From Ustilaginoidea virens (Eukaryota; Ascomycota; Sordariomycetes; Hypocreales; Clavicipitaceae): a DNA stretch of 64,000 bases. The first letter of the stretch is position 1; each line of letters begins with the position of its first letter. Below are positions 1-10,080 of the stretch, piece after piece. The DNA is taken from positions 2,356,001 to 2,420,000 of the forward strand of contig NC_057321.1 in the NCBI RefSeq assembly GCF_000687475.1, given 5' to 3'. The notes under the pieces were generated by a model. The model searched no databases and was not told where the DNA came from. It saw nothing but the letters and a program-made list of their open reading frames with translations. The translations under genes and the position numbers were made by a program.

Positions 1-2
1 TC

Positions 3-74
3 TCCCGCTATTACGACTAGCGAAAATCCCGCTATTACGACTAGCGAAAATCCCGCTATTACGACTAGCGAAAA
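3..74 (+). repeat. Three 24-bp tandem repeats in the pol spacer of I-a
   Basis: Three head-to-tail 24-bp units (3-26, 27-50, 51-74) begin TCCCGCTATTACGACTAGCG and end in four A. The unit length is a multiple of three, so the array keeps the frame. The same triplet occurs in I-d near 25280-25352, while I-b has one related unit near 4549. This is one of several marks linking I-a to I-d. Confidence 0.9.
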
Positions 75-81
75 TCCTGTA

Positions 82-1169
82 GTGGCTACTAGCCCTACTC
101 CTGCCCTTATAGCTGCTGATACAGACTATCAGAAGCTATTACAATTAGCCGGCATTTGGCATGTACGGCTAGGGCATATAGGTATTCAGCTACTTAAAAA
201 GACCTATGCTAATACCTACCTTGTCTACCTTCTAAAGAAGAAGGTTATTACTAAAATAACCTTTATTACCTTTATCCACCAAAATGAAGGTATAGGCCCT
301 ATTTCTAGTGGCCTAGAAGGGGACTTTCACAGAGGGCAAAATATAGGTTCAGAGGGGGTATCTAGCAGAGAACCTGCTATTTTACTGGATGACCTAGAAA
401 GCATTCCTGACCCTACTAACTCTACTAACCTTACTAGCATTACTAGTACTAATGCTATACCGGATGACCTAGAAAGCATGCCGGACCCTACTAATTTTAC
501 TAGCATTACTAATGCTACCCCGGATGATATTACTAATACTAATGCCACCGTGGATTACCTTCCTAAGTCAGAAGACTTTATAGGCGCCTTTCTAAATAGC
601 GAGCTTTCTAAGACCATTTATATGGATATCCCTGACGGATTCCTTGAATTTACAGAGAGCTTATTACTAACTAATAGCAAGCTTTGGTCTAATATATAGC
701 GCCAACGGCTACTAACTTTGCTTAAAGAAGCTGGATTCGACCCTTTTGTTAAGCAAGCTATCTTACTAAAGAAGGCCCTATACGGGCTAAAACAAGCACC
801 CCGCGAATGGCAATACCGGCTAAAAGACCTGATTTCTAGTAAAGGTTTTTTACCTTTAGCTTCTGATGCTGCCGTCTTTTATAATAAGCAAACCAGCACC
901 TTTATCGTCACCTATGTTGACGATTGCCTATTAGTTGGTCCAAATATAACTTATATTAACCAGCTAAAAAGGAAATTTCATAAGGTCTATACTATAGAAG
1001 ACCGCGGTCCGGCTTCCTTTTTCCTAGGCGTACAAATTATACGAAATAGGAAGGAAGGTTTATTGTGGCTACACCAAGCCCAATTTATAGCAGAGGTCTT
1101 AGCTAAATTCGGCTTACAGGATACTAAACCTCAGCTTATTCTACTTCAACCAGGGATTCTAAATGAATC
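82..1169 (+). pseudogene. I-a pol remnant: integrase zinc region fused to reverse transcriptase
   Basis: This is a broken copia polyprotein. It begins in the linker before the integrase, keeps the zinc-binding start (WHVRLGHIG), and then jumps directly to sequence that lies after the integrase core in I-b, through a 6-bp AATACC repeat. A second deletion joins the linker to the reverse transcriptase at DFIGAFLNSEL. The frame stays open across both deletions and stops at TAG 697-699, where I-b reads CAA. After that it continues with ALYGLKQAPREW and the catalytic YVDD until I-b interrupts it. Without the integrase core and the first part of the reverse transcriptase it cannot be active. The same deletions and stop recur in I-d. 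Confidence 0.9.
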
Positions 1170-1920
1170 TGTTAAAATCCTATAGTAGCCTACTAGGCTG
1201 CTGGCCTAATGCCCTACTGGCCTACTAACCTTCTGGCCCTTATACCGCCTCTTGGACTTACGGTAGTCTTACCAACCTTAGGCCTTTGCCTTTTACCTTA
1301 AGGATTTTCAGTGGATTATTTACTGTATATCAAGTAAGGTAGGCCTTGTTAAAAAAAGGTGTGGCATTGCTAAATTAGCGTGGTTGCCTACTAGCGTGGT
1401 GGCGGCCTACTAGCGTGGTGTGGCATTGCTAAATTAGCGTGGTGGCCTACTAGCGTGGTGGCTAGTCCACTAGTGTGGTAGTTAGTCACTAGCGTGGTGA
1501 CTAATTACTAGTGCGGTGGTTAGGGTGGTTGGAAAGGTCGGATATAGCGGGGTTGCTGACGTATTATAGCGAGCATTACGGGGAGCCTTCTTACTGGCTA
1601 CCCTGAATGCCTGGGCCCACCCCTCCTTCGTGTATATATAGGATAGCTTTTCCCCTTCTTTCTAGATAGTAGAAGGGTAGCACAATCGAGTCTGTTAATG
1701 CACTATATGCCTCTTAACTTCTTACCTTCCCTGCGTTTTCTGGTTATCTTATATTTGCCTTGCCTTTACACTTGCCTTGCTTTATAGCACTTGTATAGTC
1801 TTAGGACTTGGTGAAAAATCTAGTATTATACTAAGATTAGTTCACAGGTCGCAGACAGTCTTGTGCCATCTAGCTAGCTAGTAAGGCTCTGCTTTTATAG
1901 TGACCTTGAGAATTGCAATA
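1170..1920 (+). repeat. 5' LTR of I-b
   Basis: This 751-bp LTR begins TGTTAAAATCC and ends TTGCAATA, directly against the primer site. The end is fixed by the target duplication seen at the other LTR. Its middle (about 1373-1530) has imperfect copies of a CTAGYGTGGTGG motif whose number differs between copies, which explains why family LTRs range from 704 to 777 bp. Confidence 0.95.
1633..1640 (+). promoter_or_regulatory. Probable TATA box of the I-b LTR
   Basis: TATATATA follows the C-rich stretch CCCACCCCTCCTTC and precedes a CT-rich segment. It is conserved at the same place in every family I LTR here (for example 22312-22319 in I-d). Its position inside the LTR fits the start of the genomic RNA, but the transcription start is inferred. 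Confidence 0.55.
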
Positions 1921-1936
1921 GGTTATGAGCCCGGGT
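1921..1936 (+). promoter_or_regulatory. Primer-binding site of I-b, half-tRNA initiator-Met type
   Basis: GGTTATGAGCCCGGGT directly abuts the LTR. Its complement, CCCGGGCTCATAACC, is the anticodon arm of the eukaryotic initiator methionine tRNA (anticodon CAT) rather than the tRNA 3' end. Copia of Drosophila and Ty5 of yeast are known to prime from a cut half of this tRNA. Use of that primer here is inferred from the match. Confidence 0.85.
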
Positions 1937-2347
1937 TCTTACTTCTTTGTTTTAACCCTACCTTTTTGTATTCACCCCTTAGTCTCTTTTGCTTATTAGT
2001 ACTACTAATATAGCTATCCTTTGGTATCTTCGGCTTACCCTTATTAACTTCGGCTTACCTATTATCACCTTTGGCTTACCCTTATTACCTACGGTATTAC
2101 CCTGCGGCAATCAACGGCGTACCTAACGGCAACTTACGGCGTAACCTCACGGCACTTTTAGCGTAACCTTACGTTATTTTCGGCGTAACCTACCGCACCT
2201 ACGGATTTTATAGTGTGATATCTACCATACTATACCACTGTATAACACCTTTGCACCTAGTGTACGACACCTACTGCACTGTACGGCACCTGTTATACTC
2301 TCCTACTTATAGCACTTTTGGTACGGCACTTACGGCACCTTTTATAT

Positions 2348-2428
2348 TACGGCACCTATAGCACCCACGGCACCCACGGCACCTACGGCACCTACGGCAC
2401 CTACGGCACCTACGGCACTTACGGCACC
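2348..2428 (+). repeat. 9-bp tandem array in the I-b leader
   Basis: Nine 9-bp units of the form TACGGCACC, with small variants, lie between primer site and gag. I-d has six units at 23026-23079 and I-c six at 20703-20756 (minus strand), so the array changes length between copies. The surrounding leader (2030-2340) has further loose CGGC-containing repeats. Confidence 0.85.
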
Positions 2429-2722
2429 TTTATATTACGGCACCATATAAGCACCTTGAATACCAACGCTATAATACAGACTTGCACAACGCCTACGGCA
2501 TCTGTGCTTTTTTATATTGAGACCGGCCGCTATAATCTGCGGTTATCTTTTATAGTAGGCTACTAGCCACTATATTTATTCGACTATTTTTACTAGCTAT
2601 TTTACCAGTTACTCGACTATTTTGCTAGCTATTTAGCTAGTTATTTCTCTGCTAATTATTCCTCTGTTATTACAACTATCGGCACCATTTTTCAACGGAT
2701 TTTTAAACCCTTCTTGCCCACT

Positions 2723-5700
2723 ATAGCAGAGTCAGGATCCTATAAGGTCCCTGAATCCGATACTAAAGTTGATACTAATGCACAGCTACAGCTAGATATG
2801 GACGATATGAAATCTCAGATGAATATACTAACTGACCTTATACAGGGCTTAGTTACTAGGCAAAATAACAACACCCAGGCTACCCAGGCTACTAATAAGA
2901 AGCCTACTAAAGCCACTGAAGCTGGACCTTCCACTAGGACGACTACTACTAAAGATAATGATGATAGTGAAGCTGACGTTATGGAAATCGACCAACCTTC
3001 TACCCCTATAAAATATAAGGGTAAAGAGCCTATTTATACAACGCCACCAACAACAACTATTACCAACCAAATTAGTGATGGGGCTATTAAAGAATTAGCG
3101 AAGACTGCCAACCGCTTTAAGGAATCCCAAAAGCTAAAAAGCCCCTATAATTTCGACCAGTGGAAGCAGGCCCTTACTATACAACTTAGGGCCTTTAAAA
3201 TAGCTAACTTTGTTAACGACCCCTCTATAGCAAGGCACTTTGATGAGTCTGAGCAGGCACTTCTACTACTAATGCTAAAGAATAGCTGTGGTGAAGAAGC
3301 TGCAGAGGCTATAGACTGGTGTAATGACCCAGAGGAAGCCTACCTTCTGCTAGTGGCCCAGTACTGCCACTCACCAGAAGTACAGCGGGCACACTTATAC
3401 CCTACCTTTCACACCCTTACCTTTACCGGTTATAAAGGCACTTTGGAGGCGTTTAACAGCGAATTTAACAGCTATATTTCTCGCCTCAGAATCTTAGGTT
3501 CTAAGATCGACTCTTTCGACCAAGTTAACCAGTATCTATGGGCTGTAGAGGGGGTATTTACCCGCTGGACGGAACGCCAACGCTCTATGATTAGGGCTTA
3601 TAGCGCCCAAGGTGTTATTAACAGCAGCAAATTTAACCTCCAGTATTTTATGGTTGACCTACTAGAAGAACAGCGTTCTAAAGGGTCTAATAAGGTGGCT
3701 GCTAATAATAACCCCAAGCAGCTTAAGGCTTCCAAGGACTCTAAGAATAAAGGGTCTACTAATGCCGCTTCTACTAATAATAGCAAGAATAATTCTACTA
3801 ATAATAGGAAAAAGAAGCAGCAACAGAAGAAGAAACAGGACTCTAGCAGCAATCAGCAAGATGTTGAGGCCTTTATTATAGGCAACTATAATACCCAGGA
3901 TACTAATATATCTTATTCTTCTTCCACTATATCCACTGATAACCAGCCCTTAGCTATAAGCTATAGTGCTAAATCAGGCGGCAGGACCCCGAAGGATGCC
4001 CTCCTTTACGATACAGGCTCCACTTATCATATTGTTAATGATAAGAAACATTTCACCACTTTTCACCACTTTGAGAAAGATGATAAGCCTGTAATTACTA
4101 CTGGTGGTGGCCCTATTTCCCCTACTGGTTGGGGCACAGCACGAGTTACTATGCTACAGGGCGTTAATCCTACGAAATGAGGTATTATAGAGCTCAAAAA
4201 TGCCCTATATATTCCTACCTTGGATATTAACATTATTAGCGGTGTAAAGCATTATGCCGCTAAAGGGGTACTAATTAAAAATCAGCTTTGGTCAGCAAGC
4301 CGTAAATGCATCGGCATTTTTAACTTTGAAAAATACGGCTTTTTCCTTCCACAGAAAGGAATAGACACACCACTGCTACATCAACCTTGTAGTCATTATA
4401 CTATTACTAATAGTATAGTAGTAGAGGTCCCCAGTCCTACTAACCCTGCTGATTATAGTGATCCTGAGGATACCACTATTACCCCCGTTCCTACTACTGC
4501 GACTAGTAAGGAACCTGTAGAGGCTACTAGCCCTACTACCCAACCTTCCGCTATTACGACTAGCGAAGACCCTGTAGAGGTTACTAACCCTACTCCTGCC
4601 CCTATAGCTGCTGATACAGAATATCAGAAGCTATTACAATTAGCCGGCATTTGGCATGTACGGCTAGGGCATATAGGTATTCAGCTGCTTAAAAAGACCT
4701 GTGCTAATACCCCTGGTCTACCTAACCTTAATAAGGTTAAAGATGCTGATTTTCGCTGCCTAGCCTGTATACAGGCTAAGAAGGTTAGAAGACCTTCTAA
4801 AGATGCGATTCCAAATCCAGCTAAATGCCTGGATATTATAGAAGGTGATACTTTTGCTATATCACCTATGCCATATAACAAACGACCTGTTGCCCTTATA
4901 TTAGTAGACAGAAAATCCCGATTCCGCTGGCTTTACTTACTACCTAATAGGGAAGGCACTGTTGTATTTAAAGCATTACAGAGCTTTATACAGAGCCTAC
5001 AGGTCAGATATGGCAAAACGCCTGTTGAATTCCACTATGATGGTGGAAATGAAATCAACAAAATGCTTAGTGATTGGCTTGTCGAACAGGGCATAACTTT
5101 TAATACATCTTGCCCCTATATTCACGAACAAAACGGCCTAGCTGAGCGGTCCATTAGGGTTATAGCTGATAGACTACGTGCTACTATGGCCTGGTCAAGG
5201 CTACCATCTAACCTCTAGTCTGCTGTAATTACTAGCGTTGTTATGCTAGTAAATATAACAGCTGTTACTAACAGACCTTCTAGCCCCTATCAGGAGCTAC
5301 TAAAGGATTACGACCAGATAACACCGGAGCACTATCCTGACCTTATTAACCTTAGGGCTATTGGAGCAGCTATTGAAGTGCTTATACCACACGAAAAGCG
5401 TATAAAAAGCCGCAAATTAGCGCCCTGTACCGAGCCTGGTAGGCTCCTTGCCACTCTAGGTAATAATACCTACCTGGTCTACCTTCTAAAAAAAAAGGTT
5501 GTTACTAAAACAACTTTTATCACCTTTATCTACCAAAATGAAGGTATTGGCCCTATTTCTAATGGCCTGGAAGGAGACTTTCATAGAGGGCAAAATATAG
5601 GTTCAGAGGGGGTATCTAGCAGAGAACCTGCCATTTTACTGGATGACCTAGAAAGCATTCCTGACCCTACTAACTCTACTAACCTTACTAACATTACTGA

Positions 5701-7714
5701 CACTAATGTTATACCGGATGACCTAGAAAGCATACCGGACCCTACTAATACTAGCGTTATTAACACTAATGCTACCTTGGATAACCGTCCTATAATACAG
5801 TCCCCGGCTACGGCAAAGGATGACCTTATAGATATCCTTACTAGCCTTAATCCTACCGATATTGCTAGCCCTGCTGGCCCTGCTGGCCCTGTTGGCCCTG
5901 CTGGCCCTATTAGCCCTGCTATACCTGCTAGCCCTACCGACCCTACTAGCCCTACCGACTTATTCCCTCAGGAAGGTAATACTTTACACCACCTGATATG
6001 GGATTCCTGCTATGCAGCTAAGCGTAAGCTAGCTAAAAAGGCCCCTAATGGTACGCCTAATAGCTGGAAGGATATGCTACGATGCCCTGAAAAAGAAAAA
6101 GACCTTTGGATAAAGGCACTATTTAAGGAATTCGAGCAGCTATTAGATACTAAAGTCTTCCAATTTATTCCTAAGTCTAGCGTTCCTATTGATAGGAAAA
6201 TTATACGCAATAGGCCTGTTTTTCGGGTTAAAAAGGATGCTAATAATCAGCCTATAAAATATAAGGCTAGATTAGTTGTTAAGGGCTTTATGCAAGTCGA
6301 AGGAAAGGACTTTCAGCATACCTATGCTTCTACCTCTATCCCACCTACCTGGAGGGTTATACTAGCTTTGGCTGCTAGTAATAACTGGGAAATAGAGCAG
6401 ATCGACTTTATAGGCGCCTTCCTAAATAGCGAACTTTCTGAGACCATTTATATGGATATTCCTGATGGATTTCTTGAATTTACAGAGAGCTTACTACTAA
6501 CTAATAGCGATAGCAAGCTTTGGTCTGATATTCAACGGCAACGGCTACTAACTTTACTTAAAGAAGCCGGCTTTAATCCCTCTATTAAGCAAGCTATTTT
6601 ACTAAAGAAGGCCCTATACGGGCTAAAACAAGCACCCCGCGAATGGCAACACCGGCTAAAAGACCTGATTTCCAGTAAAGGTTTTTTACCTTTAGCCTCT
6701 GATGCTGCCGTCTTTTATAATAAGCAAACCAGCACCTTTATCGTTACCTATGTTGACGATTGCCTATTAGTTGGTCCAAATATAACTTATATTAACCAGC
6801 TAAAAAGAAAATTTCATAAGGTCTATGCTATAGAAGACCGCGGTCCGGCTTCCTTCTTCCTAGGCGTACAAATTATACGAAATAGGAAAGAAGGTCTATT
6901 GTGGCTACACCAAGCCCAATTTATAGCAGAGGTCTTAGCTAAATTCGGCTTACAGGATACTAAACCTCAGCTTATTCCACTTCAACCAGGAATTCTTAAT
7001 GAATCTAGTGGAAAAGATCTTAGCCCTACTGATCAGAGCCTTTATCAGAGCCTTACTGGCACTATAATGTGGCTTATGATGATGACTAGGCCCGACCTAG
7101 CATTTCCTATCCAATACCTTTCTCGGTTTATGTCGAAAGCAACTAATGTGCATCTAAATGCTGCAAAAGGCAGCTTTAGTTACCTTAAAGGCACTGAGAA
7201 CCTAGCTATTTGCTTTAGTGCTACTAAAAGCAACCAACAGCCTATTATAGCCGCTTATTCTGATAGCGACTTTGCTGGCTGTAAAGAAACCTCTAAATCT
7301 ACTGGAGGCTTCCTGACTACTATTAATAGTGGTCCTATTAGCTGGCGTTCTAAGCGAGCCTCTTTAGTAGTGCTATCTACTTTAGAAGCTGAATCTGATG
7401 CATTACTTGAGACTATCCGCGAGGTACAGTGGCTTTCTAACCTTTGTAAGGAGCTAGAAATTGATATTTTACGCCCTATACCGCTATACTGCGATAACCA
7501 GGGCTCCATTTCGAATTCTAACGACCCTAATCAGCACGCTCGCACTAAGCATACGCTATTAAAATTCCGGTATATTAGGGAGCAAGCCCAGCTGGGCTTG
7601 GTTAAAATTACCTATTTACCTACTAATAGTATGCCTGCTGACGGTCTTACGAAGCCACTGCCGGGCCCTAAATTTACTAGGTTCCGCGAGTTACTAGGTC
7701 TTAGGGCCTGCTAA
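2723..7714 (+). pseudogene. gag-pol polyprotein of I-b, two in-frame stops and lost start
   Basis: One frame of 1,664 codons, interrupted by TGA at 4178 (TGG in I-d) and TAG at 5216. The natural start is the codon at 2723, which reads ATA here but ATG in I-c and I-d. The gag part has a copia capsid-like region near YNFDQWKQAL and a basic KKKQQQKKK tail; I see no CCHC zinc knuckle. Then come the protease (DTGS at residue 430), the integrase zinc region (WHVRLGHIG, CLAC), the integrase core (Asp in DGGNE about residue 773, Glu in NGLAER about 808), the reverse transcriptase (YVDD about residue 1343) and RNase H (YSDSDFAG, ending in the ADGLTKPL copia signature). All three lesions are G-to-A or C-to-T changes, as RIP makes. 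Everything else looks intact. Confidence 0.93.
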
Positions 7715-7825
7715 CTTATACTAACTTACTTTTACTAAGGTTTTTCTTATATTTTTCCTTAGCATTTTTACTACATTTTCTTTCCCTATCCTTTATACGA
7801 TTAGCTTGCTACTACAGTAGCTAAT

Positions 7826-7834
7826 CAGAGGGGG
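7826..7834 (+). promoter_or_regulatory. Polypurine tract of I-b
   Basis: CAGAGGGGG lies immediately before the 3' LTR. Such tracts resist RNase H and prime plus-strand cDNA in LTR elements. The same sequence precedes the 3' LTRs of I-a and I-d. Confidence 0.85.
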
Positions 7835-8585
7835 TGTTAAAATCCTATAGTAGCCTACTAGGCTGCTGGCCTAATGCCCTACTGGCCTACTAACCTTCTG
7901 GCCCTTATACCGCCTCTTAGACTTACGGTAGTCTTACCAACCTTAGGCCTTTGCCTTTTACCTTAAGGATTTTCAGTGGATTATTTACTGTATATCAAGT
8001 AAGGTAGGCCTTATTAAAAAAAGGTGTGGCATTGCTAAATTAGCGTGGTTGCCTACTAGCGTGGTGGCGGCCTACTAGCGTGGTGTGGCATTGCTAAATT
8101 AGCGTGGTGGCCTACTAGCGTGGTGGCTAGTCCACTAGTGTGGTAGTTAGTCACTAGCGTGGTGACTAATTACTAGTGCGGTGGTTAGGGTGGTTGGAAA
8201 GGTCGGATATAGCGGGGTTGCTGACGTATTATAGCGAGCATTACGGGGAGCCTTCTTACTGGCTACCCTGAATGCCTGGGCCCACCCCTCCTTCGTGTAT
8301 ATATAGGATAGCTTTTCCCCTTCTTTCTAGATAGTAGAAGGGTAGCACAATCGAGTCTATTAATGCACTATATGCCTCTTAACTTCTTACCTTCCCTGCG
8401 TTTTCTGGTTATCTTATATTTGCCTTGCCTTTACACTTGCCTTGCTTTATAGCACTTGTATAGTCTTAGGACTTGGTGAAAAATCTAGTATTATACTAAG
8501 ATTAGTTCACAGGTCGCAGACAGTCTTGTGCCATCTAGCTAGCTAGTAAGGCTCTGCTTTTATAGTGACCTTGAGAATTGCAATA
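7835..8585 (+). repeat. 3' LTR of I-b
   Basis: Partner of the LTR at 1170-1920, also 751 bp. The differences I saw (CTTGGAC to CTTAGAC, CCTTGTT to CCTTATT, GTCTGTT to GTCTATT) are all TpG to TpA. The target duplication GAATC follows at 8586-8590. Confidence 0.95.
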
Positions 8586-8590
8586 GAATC

Positions 8591-9182
8591 TAGTGGAAAA
8601 GACCTTAGCCCTACTGATCAGAGCCTTTATCAGAGCCTTACTGGCACTATAATGTGGCTTATGATGATGACTAGGCCCGACCTAGCATTTCCTACCCAAT
8701 ACCTCTCTCGGTTTATATCTAAGGCAACTAATGTGCATTTAAATGCTGCGAAAGGCAGCTTTAGCTACCTTAAAGGCACTGAGAACCTAGCTATTTGCTT
8801 TACTAAAAGTAATCAACAGCCTATTATAACCGCTTATTCTGATAGCGATTTTGCTGGCTATAAAGAAACCTCTAAATCAACTGGAGGCTTCCTTACTACT
8901 ATTAATAGTAGTCCTATTAGCTGGCGTTCTAAGCGAGCCTCTTTAGTAGTGCTATCTACTTTAGAAGCTGAATCTGATGCATTACTTGAGACTATCCGTG
9001 AGCATGCTCGCACTAAGCATACACTATTAAAATTCCGGTATATTAGGGAGCAAGCCCAGCTGGGCTTAGTGAAAATTACCTACTTACCTACTAATAGTAT
9101 GCCTGCTGACGGCCTTACTAAGCCACTGCCGGGCCCTAAATTTACTAGGTTCCGCGAGTTACTAGGTCTTAGGGCCTGCTAA
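8591..9182 (+). pseudogene. I-a pol remnant, RNase H portion
   Basis: Continuation of the I-a polyprotein right of I-b, starting at TAGTGGAAAAGACC. It carries copia RNase H motifs (YSDSDFAG, then ADGLTKPLPGPKF) and ends at the same TAA as I-b. Relative to I-b, 37 codons are missing in frame near 9002, covering the WLSNLCKEL and CDNQGSIS segment, which includes a conserved RNase H acidic residue. I-d keeps this segment, so the third deletion is private to I-a. Confidence 0.9.
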
Positions 9183-9303
9183 CTTATACTAACATACTTT
9201 TACTAAGGTTTTTCTTATGTTTTTCCTTAGCACTTTTTACTGCATTTTCTTTCCCTATCCTTTACACGATTAGCTTGCTACTACAGTAGCTAATCAGAGG
9301 GGG

Positions 9304-10080
9304 TGTTAAAATCCTATAGTAGCCTACTAGGCTGCTGGCCTAATGCCCTATTGGTCTACTAACCTTCTGGCCCTTATACCGTCTCTTAGACTTACGGTAT
9401 TCTTACCAACCCAGGCCTTTGCCTTTTACCTTAAGAATTTTCAGTGGATTATTTACTGTATATCAAGTAAGGTAGGCCTTGTTGAAAAGGTGTGGCATTG
9501 CTAAATTAGCGTGGTTGCCTACTAGCGTGGTGGCGGCCTACTAGCGTGGTGTGGCATTGCTAAATTAGCGTGGTGGCCTACTAGCGTGGTGGCTAGTCCA
9601 CTAGTGTGGTGGTTAGTCACTAGCGTGGTGGCTAGTTACTAGTACGGTGACTAATTACTAGTGCGGTGGTTAGGGTGGTTGGAAAGGCCGGATATAGTGG
9701 GGCTGCTGACGTATCATATACGTGGCATAGTGAGCATTACGGGGAGCTATCTTACTAGCTACCCTGAATGCCTGGGCCCACCCCTCCTTCGTGTATATAT
9801 AGGATAGCTTTCCCCCTTCTTTCTAGATAGTTAAAGGGCAGCACAATCGAGTCTGTTAATGCACTATATGCCTCTTAACTTCCACCTTCCCTGCGTTTCT
9901 GGTTATCTTATATTTGCCTTGCCTTTACACTTGCCCTGCTTTATAGCACTTGTATAGTCTTAGGACTTAGTGAAAAATCTAGTATTTATACTAAGATTAG
10001 TTCACAGGTCGCAGACAGTCTTGTGCCATCTAGCTAGCTAGTAAGGCTTTGCTTTTATAGTGACCTTGAGAATTGCAATA
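9304..10080 (+). repeat. 3' LTR of I-a
   Basis: A 777-bp family I LTR from TGTTAAAATCC to TTGCAATA, preceded by the same CAGAGGGGG tract. It is 26 bp longer than the I-b LTRs because of extra CTAG..GTGGTG units near 9600-9660 and a short ATACGTGGCATAG segment near 9718. Confidence 0.93.

Larger units (their letters stand above)
1170..8585 (+). mobile_element. Family I copia element I-b, near full length, 7.4 kb
   Basis: A complete LTR retrotransposon with 751-bp LTRs (1170-1920 and 7835-8585), an adjoining primer site, one gag-pol frame and a purine tract before the 3' LTR. It is flanked by GAATC on both sides and lies inside I-a. The domain order protease, integrase, reverse transcriptase, RNase H is that of Ty1/copia. 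I saw only three LTR differences, all TpG to TpA, so the insertion is young and was then lightly hit by RIP. The gag-pol frame has lost its ATG and carries two stops, so this copy is probably inactive, but it is the best guide to the family's intact gene order. Confidence 0.95.
1..10080 (+). mobile_element. Family I copia element I-a, deleted and interrupted by I-b
   Basis: This is the right part of a Ty1/copia LTR retrotransposon whose left end lies outside the window. Its interior is at 1-1169 and 8591-9303, and its 3' LTR is at 9304-10080. The gap is the whole of element I-b, inserted with the 5-bp duplication GAATC (1165-1169 and 8586-8590). Compared with I-b, the interior lacks the integrase core (759 bp, in frame), about 600 bp from the linker and start of the reverse transcriptase, and 111 bp of the RNase H domain. 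It cannot have encoded a full polyprotein. Its own target duplication cannot be tested because the left end is missing; the bases right of the LTR are ATACT. Confidence 0.9.

Noticed and set aside
2348..2428. Regular short repeats resembling a CRISPR array
   Set aside because: The units are directly adjacent 9-mers without spacers, in an eukaryotic retrotransposon leader.
3598..3859. Leu/Phe-rich minus-strand ORFs that look like membrane proteins
   Set aside because: They are antisense to the Asn/Lys-rich tail of gag and recur in each family I copy for that reason.
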